DNA of 64,000 nt, from NCBI GenBank assembly GCA_008692225.1, contig VICG01000007.1, positions 1,956,501-2,020,500 on the forward strand, in the 5' to 3' direction. The stretch comes from Monilinia fructicola (Eukaryota; Ascomycota; Leotiomycetes; Helotiales; Sclerotiniaceae). Positions 27,104 to 40,424 of the stretch are shown in pieces; position 1 is the first letter of the stretch; every line of letters starts with the position of its first letter. The position numbers were made by a program, and so were the translations under genes. The notes below the pieces were generated by a model. It saw only the letters and a list, made by a program, of their open reading frames with translations, ran no database searches and was not told the DNA's origin.

Positions 27104-27310
27104 CTAGACCGGGGAGATCCCAGGCCGTTTGAAATCTCCAGATTTGAGGCTCTTGTATATACCTGCTATCAACGTAGCGACATTAGTACCATCAACAGCC
27201 CTAGAACAATAATCCCGATGTCCTTTTCGACCTACCAGGAAGAAATCATCTGGAATATTTTCCACTGTGACCATATCCATCCAGTCGAATTCCCCTTTAC
27301 CCGATCGCAT
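27104..27310 (-). pseudogene. Possible C-terminal fragment of a Gfo/Idh/MocA-type oxidoreductase
   Basis: A 68-codon minus-strand frame contains FFLVGRKGHRDYCSRAVDG followed by TNVATLIAGIYKSLKSG and KRPG near the end. The last block resembles the C-terminal helix of Gfo/Idh/MocA dehydrogenases. No N-terminal nucleotide-binding domain is found upstream: the next 280 bases on that strand run into the 3' flank of the receptor gene. If the assignment holds this is a truncated relic; it could also be a chance match. Confidence 0.25.
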
Positions 27311-27591
27311 TTATCATATATAAAGGAAAAGGGTTTTGTGGGCCCCTAAATTCCTTGTGACATTCCAGTTCAGTCCATGTATGTGACCACCCAAGCCTAT
27401 CCCGCTTTTGGTACATTCCCATCCCACGTATAATAAGATAATTTCTCGACCCAACTTGGCTCCGTTAATTAGCCGAGCCGTCGAGAAACCCAACTCCTGT
27501 TTGCCCCCCTTACTAAGAGATAGTATGAAACACCGCTAAAAATGCTTTGAATAAAAAATAAAAAAACAAAAAAATACATGTTCTCATCCAA

Positions 27592-29310
27592 TCATGACTT
27601 GTTCATGTTAAGCGGATCCATGGGTGGAGCGTATGTCGAGGTCGAATCCCATGACTGTGGGGGATTAGGTTTCGAGAACGATCGTGATGGTGACTTATAT
27701 CTTGCTTCTCTTCCAAAGTAATCTGGTGTTTCTCGACCACTCTTTCGAACGGGCGAGACAGGAGTAAGGACATCTGGGGTCTCATATGCCTCCATAGTTT
27801 TGCTGTCACGTTGATCTCGATCTTTACTGAGCATTTCGTATGCCCTAGGGTCCTTGTAGGCGTGGGCATCGGCACTAACAAATTCATTGCTGGGCTTGAT
27901 TTTGCTTCTGAACATTTCAAACCAGCCTGTAATCATTGCTTTCCTTCCCAAGAACAATGCTGCCCAGAAACCGTTGAACTTGAAAACCATCAGCGTTGAG
28001 TAGCAATGCGATTGGAAAAGACTTACAGATAGCATGACAAGAACGGCACCAACAGTAGCTTCGTTCACAACTAGATTACTCGCTAAAGGCAAACACGTGC
28101 TCTTGTCCCCAGCAGTTCGAAGTAAGCATGTCAACCATCGTTCGGCCTTTGTAGGATCCTTTAGAATGTTCGTTTCTAGATCGTCCATGAAGACAAACAC
28201 AATCGCAAAGAATATGACGTCGGCAACGATGACTAGTACGATTGCAATACCTCTCCATTGTAACTCAATTACTCGGTGGACTCGACGGTATGCTTGTCGT
28301 GGAGAGACGGTACGTAAACTGTTGGTGTATGATGGCAAGACGCTGGAGTTTTCAGTGGTAGTCGAACTATCCGCAAGGGAAGAAAGGTAGACCTTGATGC
28401 AGTAACCGAAAGTAATAAATTGAATAATAACGGTGGCGCCAGAGAAGATTAGAAGAGGGATCCAGAAATCCGCGAGACTGTTCTTGTGATTGATGTGGCA
28501 AGTATCTCCGAATCGAAAAGAGACACCACTAAAGACCATTGCAAAAGTTAATGCAACAGCTGGTATCCCCCATCCAGTAGCAAGGGCTCCCCACATGAAT
28601 GACTTCCCAATAACAACCTGCCAACAGATCTGCAGGTGTAAGGCAAGAGACCTTAAGAAGACCCACATCACACCACACCAGCCCCCAGCCATTATAAATG
28701 CGCCCGAGATTGCGCAAGTGAAGCTGGTGGTCATATCGTTTGGGGTGATTGCGTTATAGCATTGTTCGGGTTTTGAGCTCAATGGTACAATGAACCCCAG
28801 CTTTTGGTGAGATATATTAGTTAAGGGTTAAGGGATGATAGAAGGGTCGAGATTGGTGAACTCACCTGCAACAATATTGTAGCTATAACCAAGCATATAC
28901 TGAGGTAATGCCTATGGGTCTTCTCTACAGGTAAGAATGCAAAACATATCAATAAATACAGAGAGCATATCATTGCCACTACATTGACCCAATTGGCGGA
29001 TGTTGTGAGGGTGCTAATATTTTCACCATAAAACCACTCGGCCTGAGGACATGGCAGACAGCAGATAATTCCCAGGGTGCTGGAGCAAAACCTTCCATCG
29101 ACGTCTACATTTTGTCAGCATGGCACAAATAGATAGAATACGAGAATAACATACAACCACCCGTTGTTGGAAAAAGGTCCGCTTCAAGGAACGGAGCTGG
29201 ACATCGGCCCTGGCCAACAACCATCGAAGAGGAAACGTTCATTATGAAAGGGAAGACCAATAGCAGTATCAGAGAAACACAAAACCAATCGAGGATGGGC
29301 AGCTGTCCGA
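27592..29310 (-). CDS. Fungal Frizzled/Smoothened-like seven-transmembrane receptor
   Basis: Predicted plasma-membrane receptor of the class known in fungi as Frizzled/Smoothened-like without the Wnt-binding CRD; ligand unknown. Exons on the minus strand: about 29310-29155, 29104-28866, and 28800-27592, the last with a likely 48-base in-frame intron at 28026-27979. The leader is hydrophobic (DWFCVSLILLLVFPFIM). A short Cys-containing ectodomain follows (GQGRCPAPFLEADLFPTTGG and GRFCSSTLGIICCLPCPQAE), then about seven hydrophobic segments including TSFTCAISGAFIMAGGWCGV and WVFLRSLALHLQICWQVVIG. The cytoplasmic tail is Ser/Pro-rich and ends PPMDPLNMNKS. The true start is unresolved: no ATG precedes the leader in frame, so either a 5' exon is missing or the first in-frame ATG at 29242 is used. 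Confidence 0.8.
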
Positions 29311-32300
29311 GGTGTGAACTTTGTTAATTCTCGCACCGAGCTGTCTGTGTATCTATGCACGGAAGGAAAGTATAAAAACAATATGATGTTGTGGCGTTAT
29401 TCCGCAGCTGTCAAATACACTTTTTGGATAGTCAAACGTCTGCAGTCTTCATATGATATATTCCGGAACAAGTGATGGAAAGTCTATTGGTTTTTGAACG
29501 CTCGGTGGTGTGGCAGCGTGGGCCCGTGGGATATAGAAGTGCAGTCTCGTTTCATGAGATCATTGCCATGTGCTTTCACGATACTTGAGATGAAATCAAA
29601 GAAGGCAGAGAAGAACCAAAAAGGGGAGTGGGAAGTTATGTGTGATATAGAGAGCGAGAGAACAGAAGCCGATCCAAACCGTTAGGATGGAATACAAGCT
29701 TACATATGTATAAGATGACATGCGTGCAGTCCAAGTCCCAGATGGACCTTTGGTTCCATGATGAATGAGCCAGGATTGGAGTTTCCCTACTCCTTCCTTG
29801 AAGGAAAGTAGAATGAATCCCTGTGAAGAAAGTGTTCCGGCCAGCAAAAGACACGGGATGAGGTCTTGACAGCCAACTAGAGCCCAAGTGCTTGACTGAA
29901 TTTGGATGTAAATCCATATGGGAAATTTGATTGGAAGAAAAGGCTCTTGTGTGGAGTACAAGATCACAACATTTGAACAAGGAAGAGAGAAAGCTTGGGC
30001 TATCGGAGAGAGGGATACATTCAGCAGGAGAGGAGAGAATGTATGATTGTCGATTGTCGATTGGTGGTAGGCTGAAAAGTGATTGAGAAACTATAGGAAA
30101 TGCTGGTGATGGGTACTTTTTTGGTTTTCCCTGTGAATGAATAACAGCTGGATTATTGGTGTGGAAGAATGGTGAGTTGACATGGATGAAACGACCACGG
30201 CACCTTGTAATTTGCGCTCTCCGATGACCCACTTCGAAAGATTTCCTTATTAGGCGTTTTCTCCATGGCTAATGGATATAATTGGTTCATTTATTATTCT
30301 GGCATTGATGTGAAATGTCTAATAGAAGAAAGTCAACTTAGGCCGAACGGTTGATACAAGACTGCAAGGCAAGTAAGTATACGAAAAGCCAGTTCAAGGG
30401 GGGAGAAGGAAGAAACTTTTACTTGTTTGTTCTTCTCTTCTCTTCTCTTCTATCCTTTTCTTTCCTGCATAGTTATTACCTCGCTATTATCAACTGTTTT
30501 CTTTGCCCTATCCCAAGTTCTTAATTTCCCCTACGTGCAAGCCCCTCGGCTCACTTCATACTCTTTCGCTTACACGCAACTTGCTTGATCTGCTAATTTA
30601 CTAACTACTGTAAGTAGGTTGCCTATCTAGGCTATACACATCTTTTTATTTAGTTGCAGATAGGTACTGTACTGTATAGTGAATGAATATGCAGGTCCCG
30701 CATAAGGTCGTACTGTTTTCCATCATTGTTTATTTCGTAACCCATGTCCAATATCACAGACGCCTATCGTAGTCTAACCGACGATCTTGTAACTTTAGAG
30801 GTGACTGTGATTCGGACAGAAAAACAGCATACGGTTCTGGTACTTTTCTCGTACAAAGTGTGAAGATCTTATTGTGTCGTGTTACCCCAAGGTTCCACTG
30901 AACAAGAAGCGAGAATGTCTCTCGGCTCGGGTTTTATTTCTGGATTTGAGGATCCCATATCAAAGATTAGACTGTCACGATAAGATTGGGTATCCCAGAA
31001 AGGCAATATCGAAGCTGTTGAGAACCTAAGTATCGACCTAATTGACAAGTTGGGCTGAAATCATGGGTATGAAACGTGACTTCTCAACCATCGAACAAAT
31101 GTCAACAATAATGGAAAGCCCAAGCCAAATCAAGCACAGTAATGTATCAAAGCTCCTTGTATCGTCAAAACCACAAGTCACGCCCATTTCATTGCATCGG
31201 TTGGTGTTATACGGAAGGAAAGCAGCTATTGGTGAACCTTGGCTATGATATTATAATAGGTAGATATGATATCTGGGAAGCTATTCTGCTGTGCCACTCA
31301 AACACATCATACAAAGCACCCTTATGAAAATTCGTGCACCTCTATTTGGAAGTGGCACGCGATCTTGCCACACTTCCTTCCACTTTTTGTCCACGCAATA
31401 AGGCTGAGCAGAGTGGCTGAACCCATTATGCAAAGTGAGGGGCAAAGTCATGTTGGAATGCATCAATGCAATATCAGCCATCAGCCATCGGCCGCCGGCC
31501 ATCATCAATGCTTGCTTACCTTTCAACCTCAAGGACATATCGATGAAGGGGAAAGGGAGGTCTTCTCGTTTATTTTTGACATTGACAATTGACAGACATA
31601 CTGGACAGTGGACATGCATGCTATCAACTCCATCCCGGGCATCGCGGACTGGTGGAGGCAACCAAACTGTTATTCACGGCCCCACCACAGTGCCCTGAAG
31701 CCAGTACATGTAAGTAGTAACTATCGGTTTGAAGCTAATTCGAATTAGTAGTCTAGTCCATCAATCCAGGTAGCGGAGGGCCCCGCTACTTTGGAACAAT
31801 GGCTGTTGAGCATGCTGAGAGGTTGGACTTCTTTTTGACATATCCACGCCATTGTCCACTAGAATCATATCACAACAACATTCCCATTTTCAATGTCTTG
31901 TTGGTTGTAGATTTGACGCCGAAGCTTACTTCGGTTGGCCATTGAATGGGCACAATAGCATGAATAGTAATCCCACAGTGAAGGGATCAATCCTGGAGTC
32001 TGGATCAGTACGTGTAATCTGTAGACGCTCCACTCGCCAACCATTCAAGAAAGAACTCACAGGATGATCTATTTCAAGTACTGTACAGTAGTAATGATCA
32101 TCCAGCATCTCTGAAAGGAACCCTCCCAATAATCATCATCACCCACTTTGGAAATTCCGTTTGCGGGGCCGGCCGTGGATTTTGTTTATCCATTTGTCAA
32201 AGACTCGATTCTTACGGAGTACATTACTCGAGAGAAGTATTTATTAATGCAAGGCAGATTAATTTACTGAATCTGAATGTCTACATCGGCTCCAAATTTG

Positions 32301-35300
32301 CTAGTCTCTGAGATGATCATTTCAGCAACAGCGTGACCACTGTGTTTACACTTCATCATCGCGCAAATGAGCCAAAGTTCTAAACTCAGCTCATTTAATT
32401 CCAAAGCAAAACAAATGCAATGCCAAACAACAGTATCTATGCTGCACGCAGGTCCCTCCTTTTCTGCAAATGTTTCTTGCAGTAGAAATGAAGCTGCTGG
32501 GAACAAGACAGCACTAATTGCCTTGCCACTAATCATACACCTACCTGTTCATAAAAATCCTATCCAAGATGACAGCATGAACGAGTTCTTCATAATCTTC
32601 ATATAGTGGTGGAGGCTCCTTTGTTTGACCCTCCTTCACGCGTTGGCTTACTGTTGTTGTATGAAGGCTGTCGTCCTCGTTCAATTGGAGACATGAAAAT
32701 TCTTCATGCAATATAAGTTCAAAAGAGATTGTTACAGATTGAACTCTTGCCAAATTGATATTGACAGATCGCTCCAGGCATATCATGTTACAGCACTAAT
32801 ATACAAAACCATCATCAACATCTAATGTCTATGGAGTCTGGACACGGTTACAAAGCATCACAATAATTCCTTGGTAATATGTCCAGTCCTGAATTTAGAA
32901 TCTTGCTTCTCTTCATTATTGTGGTGGCGTGCGGCAATTTCATCTTCGCCGATCTAGATTCTAGACTGTGTCTCTTGACCTTTCCTCCGAATATCACGAT
33001 AGGTTCCCTCTACGGAATACAGGATCGCTACTAAGCTTCGAATAACGAGCAGAGAGCGGAGATAAATTCCTATATCTGAAATGAACATCCATCGGCATTG
33101 TACGTTTTGATGCTAGACATATTGCAAAAGTCCCCTTTATTGATTCGTTACGAATTACAACTTCACAAGATCCTCCAAGCCAACTTTTCGGAACCACCAA
33201 GCATTCTAGCCCGATTCTGCTTCATCTCTCGGCATCCAAGAATTTTCCACCAATGCACCCGAATGTTCACCAACTACGGAGTACTCTCCTAATGTACTTG
33301 ACGTCTTTTCCACTTCTAGAAGCCAATAATTACTAGGAATCTTATGTTTTAGTTGTGCAGTACAGCCGCTGTAACAACTAAGCCCTACGGTTTCGAAAAC
33401 TAACAATAGCAACCTTCAAAAACGTATGTTCCCTCCTATAATTCCCCAAGTTATATTAAAAACGAACCGTTTGATACCCGCGAAAGTTCTGCATCAAACA
33501 TGCTGCCAGTGTATCAGAACGAGATGCGCACTTGCTTTCACGTTCTCATTCATCGTAATCCATCAATTCTAAGTAGTATATAGTATGTACCTCCTCTTGT
33601 CGATATCACCTCCGAGCCTTCGACCCGACTACTTGGTACGGCTCGAGACTCAACTACAAATCCATTATGCTAATTAACACCTACTGGAGTACCTCGAGAC
33701 TAATGAATTCCTTACACAGTCTTCTGCGTCCCTGTCGGCGCGAATATACACATTTGTAAGAACGTATCCCAAATAGGCGAGAGCCAGCACTATTCCTTGC
33801 TGGTGATATGAAATTCCAGGATTTTGCAGATATAATGCATGAAATTATGATTCCAGGTGAGACTGTACCTAGGATGGTGAGAAAATAGCGTCGAAAGCGG
33901 GTTAATAGGAGAAATTTAAGGTTCCATCCACTGCACGCGAGATACTTCGGTACGTGAAGCATCTTTGCATCTGTGAATTAGACATATCTGGATTCAAAAT
34001 AGCAATGAAGATCGCTAGAAGGCAAGAATGTTACGGTTGAAATCTACGGCAGTTCGGTACGTCGATGAGTTCTGTCTGGATGCTTGTCTTTCCTTGTTTA
34101 CACTTGTATAGCTTTGGTCAAACGCCACGAGCTAAGTCTCAAGCATTCGTTTATGTTGTGATTCCCACGTTCATTCATGGATTGCTGATTGCTTTCACAC
34201 AGTACAGCTGTAACAACCAGATCATGTTAAATGTGGGCATTCGATTCGTATCTCTGTCAATCGCTCGCTGAATATTACTCCACCTCTTGTGCGAGGCTTC
34301 TGTATAATACGTGCACATTAATCAGCCTCGTGGATAACTCTTCTTGTTTTTCTCTTTCGTCATCCGTAAACGATGATAATTACGATGTACAATTTCCCAT
34401 TGGCTTCAAAAACAAGGGGAAGTGACCGGAAGAATCAGCGCGAAGATCCGGACTATGGAGTATGGACTATGGACCGCGAGTTACGGACGGTTGACCCCGT
34501 TGTAAGCTCAGCTTACTGTTGTTTAGTGGTGTAGCTGTGGAGTTCTTTGCTTTTTCCCCGAGTAGTTGAAGAAAAAACGAAAGGGATAAGGCGAACGGGG
34601 CAACCGGGGCGAAGAGGGGAAGGATACCTGTCATGTTATATTATGTTATGCCATATTAGAGGAGCGAGAAGGGCTACTAGATACTATAGCTGAAAATCTA
34701 CCACTGTACTCTGTCACGCCGCCTAGAATCTCGCGGATAGCAACCCTCCTTTGGCTGACCTCATTTCCCGAGCTTAGTCCGTACGAACTATGTATGCATC
34801 GCTACCACTGTCATCGTCCAACATCGTTTAATCATAGACAATACCTCTCTCATTACTACCTCGGGTACGACGCTTCGCATGTTCCGCAATCGTGAACCCC
34901 TCGTGTATCGACGATGTGGTAGTGTTCCATACCGTACAGGATACATCGGCCCACACACACCAATGCCGGATGGAAAGTTACCATTCTAGCCTTACCGCCG
35001 ACCCGCCGTGTAAGCTGGTTTGTCTTTTGCCCCTTGGCTTGTACTGTAATAAAACGAACAACGATTGAATGCATCAAATTCGAAAGCGGGTGCCAGGGAT
35101 AGGTACATGCATAGGATGTCAATCTTACAGCCTCCGAATGCTTGCATAACGCTACTGAATGTTACAGTTTGTATGCACTCTGTATGAAGACTGCAGAGGC
35201 AGTTTCTTGCAATCAATGGGTGTCAATTTTCAAGATACACACAGTAGGGTACATGACCAGTGTCCATGCACATCTTTTGGTCTGGTAGGTATCCAGGAAT

Positions 35301-38300
35301 GCATTACTCATTTTGTTACTTCTCCTGGGCCTCCTCGTTTTGTCGCTTGGCTCAAGATACATAACCTCCTTTTCTTCACATCACGATAAGTTGATCAAGC
35401 TTGTTGTTGGGAATGTTTACCCCAACCAAATGTTGGTGATACAGCATCCTTCACCACCTGTAGAAATCTCTTTTTCAGTGAATCCATATCGCCAATACAT
35501 CATCTACGATTTGATTGGAGCGTTCGCGTTACGCATACCCAATAACATTACTACTGTGAGATGTTCCTGCATAAGTGTGCGAGCGCCGAGAAACTGGAGG
35601 CAATTGCAACTTGCAAGCTTCATCTTAAGCTTACGTTACCTGAGTTCCAACATAATAATCTGAGAAGCAGATGAACACAGACTGCGAATACCATTCGTCC
35701 ATTGGGTAAATATGCTAACACCCGTACACATCCCCACGATCTCTTCTTCTTTTTCTATCCCGTTGGAACGGGATAGCTATCTCAAAAGTAAGAGCTAGAG
35801 ATGAACAACCACAAATCATTCCGGGATGATTGCCGAATCCATGTTACAATGGTGAGGGTTTGGAATCCTTCGAGAAAATTCGGGACGGATCATTGACCTT
35901 CTACGTTCTCCGCGATACTGCAATCTCCAGCCTTTACCAGCAAACTAGGTTCAATTTCTCCTTTATCGGACTGGGGAAAATCGTCACGTTGTGGGGGACT
36001 CTTTTGTATGGGTTCATTTTTTCCCCTGGGGTTTTGTCTCTCTTGTGTTCCCTGAATGAGGCGGTTCTTTCTCTTCCTTTTTTGATTCCATCAGATTCGT
36101 GATTGAATTCCAATATCAAATACCTAGTAGGTAACACAACAGCAGAAGGTCCGAATACAGCTGGGAGGAGACCCAAGAATTACTTGATCGTGCGTTTGTC
36201 AGTCAGCATTGTGTATCTTTTCTTCATTTGTTACCCAAACTCCATTGTCCAGCGAAACAGTTTCTATTATCAATACCAAGTAAAGCTTGGTGGTGTAAGT
36301 GGCGCGATTCATCTTCCCAGTTTTTTTCTCCTGCTCCGCATTGAAGTCTTGGAGTCTTGGGGTGATTTCTGTTGGGTCGGGTGAAATGAATGTACATGCA
36401 ATATCGAGTTATAGGAACATCGGGTAAATGCTATGTGTGCTTCCTGAATGCAGGGTGGCGTTGAGGATGAACGGAAATGTCACCCCATCGCCATTCCGTG
36501 ACATTGCATCTAGTAGGGTGATTCTACCACTTCTCCTATTCCTCTTCCAGAACGCCTGTATGAAATATGTCACGATTCATGTTTGTTTCAGAATTGCACG
36601 TTCTAGGTTGCACCGCACATATGCTGCACCTTTCACGCTGGGATTGATTTCTCTACTAGTGCTGTCCTACCTTTACTATTGAGTATGCATGCGTAATCTA
36701 TTTGTATGCAGCAACGCGCTTCACGATCTTCAACAAATTGACTCCAGCAGAGCAAATCTATACACATACAAAGAGAAAATACTTGATACCAAGGAGGGTC
36801 GGTGAACTTTCTCGTTGGATAATTTGTTGGAAAGAGAGGTCACGCATAGATACGCGTCGTCAGCTAGTGTTGAAATGCATACGTGTTGCTATTAGAATTG
36901 CAATTATCAGCGTATCTTAAGATATCGGTTTGAGAGATTCTAGTATCTTTCAGAGAAGTTTCAGGATGATGTAGTAGTTGCATTCTGCTTAAAGTGAGAT
37001 GAGACTCATGTGTGGTGAAGTCGCCGACTTTGGTGAAATTATCATACCAGAAATGGAAGGTGATGAGATGAGATGTATTTGAAATGTTGAATTTATTTAC
37101 TCATGGTTTCAGGGCCTAGTATCGGCATCTACAGTGAAAATATCTACCGAGGATAAGGAGAAATGGATTTGATTCTCGGCGCTTTCTTCTTTTTCTTCTT
37201 GGGACTCTTGCTACAGGGTGTAGAGGCTTTACTTTGTATAACTGTGTGTTGTATAAATGAATCCATCCATTTCATACTATTTTACGACAGTCTGTTGTAC
37301 ATACAAGATGATTTAGATCTCAATCTTCTCGACCATAAACTCAGTTCCCAAGTGAAAAATTCAAATGTTCTATAGAGAAGTATCCCACCCATCACATACC
37401 CAAATTCTATAAACCATTATCATTTATTTCCACAAACATACCAATACCACATTCCCCAATCCCCGAACATCTCTCTCATATCCTAGTAGTTAGGACCCGC
37501 TTCAAAATGGGAAGATTTGATGAGATACAGTGGTCCATATAGTACTGGATGACATTAGGAGATTTAAGCTCCGACTGAACTTGTGATGTTTTCTTCCTTG
37601 GTTTGTGTTTGGTGTATCAGATATAGAAGGCTCTTTTTACGACAGGAACAGAGTCCTAAATGGGACGAGAAGGCCCTGGATATGCGCAGTGAAGTATTGA
37701 GGTTGAGATACGATTGATTCCGTGGGACGGAGCAAGTCTATTGTCAATCTGCAGCGATGGGATGAGTCTACAAGTCACTGTGGAGTGTAATGTACGGTCA
37801 CGAAAAAGGTTTTGTCGCAGGACGAGCTGCATATATAACATATACGATAAACTCTGATGATTGCTGTCATTTTGGTTCCTGTCACTGGTATGGGCTCTAT
37901 TAAACATACACTTGACTTGGTAGCCGCACCTAATCCCTCACAGTACATGAACCTCCTCTCGGTCATAATCTGCTTATCAAATATCCTTTTGTTACACTAT
38001 ATGGTAGTACTCGTACCACAGAACTTGAAGTCATTTTGCCCTTATGCCACCTAGACTCTGTATGAAAACACGATACAAGCTATTGTAGATTCTACCCTCC
38101 ACCCCCAGCCTCTACGCATCAACCAAACAACAATACAGAGATGCGCCAATCAGCACTCTGATAAATATCTCCCCGTCACGAGTCTCTCTCATCATCATAT
38201 CAGTTATAAACACCCCCCCCCCCCCACCACAGCAAAACCCACGGATCCCATCCAATCCCCAACACTTACCCGGAGCGATGTTGATTTTAATTCTGATGCT

Positions 38301-38736
38301 GGCCATTGCCATTGCGATTCTTTGTGCACACAGAGAGAGGGGAGGATGCTTGGGAGGGTGATGGCAGGGAGGAATTATATTGGGTGAGTGGATGGTTATT
38401 TCGTTTCGTTTTGCTCGTGGTTGCATGTTGGGAATGTGGATATCGCTTTTTGCTTGGGGGGTTGGGTATAGGGTTTTTGTCGTCTGATTGGAATTTGAAT
38501 GGGGGAAGGTTGTTTTGAGTAGGTGGTTTGTGTATGGATATGTTTGAGATGGGGAGAGAATGCGGTTTGTGGATATGTGATATAGATGATTGAGGAGGGG
38601 GGGGTTCGCTTAATCATTTACTTGATATTTACTGGAGTTTGTTTAGATGAGTGGGCGTGGTTTTGTTAGGGTTTGATTTGGTTTGTTGTGGGTTTTGGTG
38701 GGTTGATTATGGGATGGATGTAATTCTATGTTAAAT

Positions 38737-38828
<92 letters not shown>

Positions 38829-38979
38829 CGATAGATATAGAGATGGAGATAGAGATAGTAATTTAATGATAGTACGAACGATAAACAGATTACGTGAAAC
38901 AATACGAAGAAGCCAGATAAAACAGTTAAAAAAGCAGAAAAAACATTCTAGATATCTCTCAAACCATCCCTTATACTCC
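29311..38979. other. Gene desert of about 9.7 kb
   Basis: I find no supportable gene. The first kilobase may be leader and promoter of the receptor gene; it contains a 198-codon minus-strand frame (30232-29636) without recognisable domains. From 31 to 38 kb open frames are short, AT-leaning and uncorrelated between neighbours. Notable items are a C13 run (38213-38225), a GAT array (annotated), and a small minus-strand two-exon possibility around 38300-38110 (ATG near 38311, donor GTAAGT near 38272) that I cannot identify. Confidence 0.5.
38738..38828. repeat. GAT trinucleotide array
   Basis: About 30 uninterrupted copies of GAT. On the minus strand one frame would read poly-His, but there is no supporting gene. 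It lies 150 bases beyond the P450 relic stop. Confidence 0.97.
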
Positions 38980-39660
38980 TCAACCCTTAACCATCCCAAT
39001 CAACACCCCACTCCCATTCTCCACCGACAACCTAAAACTCCCCCTCCAATCCCCTCCTCCCTTTCATCCAACCTCTCCAGCCTTAGCGGAAAAAATGCGC
39101 GGGCCCCTCAAAAACGGAATATACTCCCACGTAGAACATAGGCATTCCACCGCCCCCGATGAAGCAAATCGACATCCGCACCCCAGTGATCCAGATCTCG
39201 ATGAAAGAACATGGAGACGGAGGGCGATGAGAAGGGTCTTGACGTGATAGCCATTGATCATTGATTTCCCAGGGAAGAAACGGGAACATCCATCCACACG
39301 CAAGCACCCGCAATAAAACCAAATCAAACCAAAGCAAACCAAAACCCCACCTCAAATACCCCAACCCCAACGATTTCACCCGTTCAAACCTCAACAGCCT
39401 CTCCCGAACCCCATGCAAAGCCTCTCTTCTGAACCCCTCCCTTCCCCCCTTCCCCGGATCGCGCGCTAATTCCATGAAGAAAACAAGAAAACATCACCAC
39501 CCACCACCCCAATCACTCGAAGCTCAAAGACCCCGCACAACGCAACGCAACGCAACGCAAGGCAACGCAACGCATCGCTCGACGCGTGCAGAAACCAGTG
39601 CGGAATCGACAGAAGCGAGACAGACCTTTTTTTCGTGGGCTTTTCCCCTCCCTCTCTCTC
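38980..39660 (-). pseudogene. Cytochrome P450 relic (C-terminal half, CYP52-like)
   Basis: Remains of a heme-thiolate monooxygenase gene, readable only by hopping frames. From 5' to 3' on the minus strand: I-helix-like GGDVFLFSSW (about 39505-39475); ELARDPGKGGREGFRREAL and FERVKSLG..GYLRWGF (39475-39345), matching the K-helix approach; HRDLDHWGADVDLLHRGRW (about 39210-39150), aligning with the FRPERW region; then WEYIPFLRGPRIF (39135-39095), the heme-binding loop. The cysteine ligand position is Phe. About 25 residues after it are missing, then SFRLSVENGSGVLIGMVKG and a stop at 38980, a typical P450 end. The N-terminal half is absent. At least five shifts, the lost ligand and the deletion make this a dead gene rather than sequence error alone. 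Confidence 0.75.
39531..39575. repeat. CGCAA pentanucleotide repeat
   Basis: About seven tandem copies of ACGCA/CGCAA with one variant unit, lying inside the P450 relic just upstream of its I-helix remnant. Confidence 0.85.
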
Positions 39661-39777
39661 TCCCTCTCCCCCTCCAAAACAACCAACAAAATACACGATA
39701 CAATCCTTCCCCGCCCATTTTCTGTTCACACACACACCACACACACACATAAAAACCCACAAACACCCAAACCCGAC

Positions 39778-40163
39778 ATGGCGGATGACGCCGTGGGATA
39801 TTGCAGCGTGGCGCATTTCAAGGACGCGGGCGAGGGCGAAGACGAGGGCATTTCCAAGATTGCGCAGGATGGTGGTGGGAGGAGGTCTATTTCTTTCCTT
39901 GCCCTGCCCTGCCCTCATGCATGGAGCGTGAGGCGAGTGCTAAGCTGGCTGGCTGGTGGGAAATACAGGGAGGGATCGGTGGAGAGATGGCGTTTCGAGT
40001 GGTATCTCAGGATGCACCCAAGTCGTATGATTTGGCTCTTTGCTTCGATGAGGGGAGATCGATTGATTCTTGCCGGATTCTACGAAAGGTTAGTAGGGGG
40101 TGGAAGCGGGTGTGGGCGGCGCAGCCCCATGTGCGCCAGCCATACGTAGTTCAACCAAGGTAG
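39778..40163 (+). CDS. GC-rich open frame, unrecognised
   Basis: An ATG at 39778 opens MADDAVGYCSVAHFKDAG followed by an acidic Gly-rich stretch, in unusually GC-rich DNA between the P450 relic and the sulfate permease 3' end. The frame stays open to about 40149, but the composition changes after about 39890 and a splice could lead into another frame (EIQGGIGGEMAFRVVSQDAP, about 39960-40020). No family is recognised. It could be a small orphan gene, a first exon without the rest, or a shadow of decayed minus-strand sequence. Confidence 0.25.
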
Positions 40164-40424
40164 GACGGAGCGATCCACCCGAATGCAACATCACATTTCA
40201 GACGCGCAGGGAAAGAGGGATCTCGATGAAAACAAAACTTTATAAATTATTCAAGGACGTGAATCCATATCTGGCACGTGGCCATTACTAACAGACGGTC
40301 CAGGATGCAACATCCTGCCAGCCCCGCTCATCATTTCCATTATCCAAGCAATCGTGGTATCAAAACGACCAAAAAATATGATCCTACATAAACATCAAGA
40401 ATAACCGCAAGCCAAGCCTGAAAC

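Noticed and set aside
38643..38999. Poly-histidine protein on the minus strand
   Set aside because: The His run is the GAT array read in one frame, and the rest overlaps the P450 relic tail in the wrong frame.
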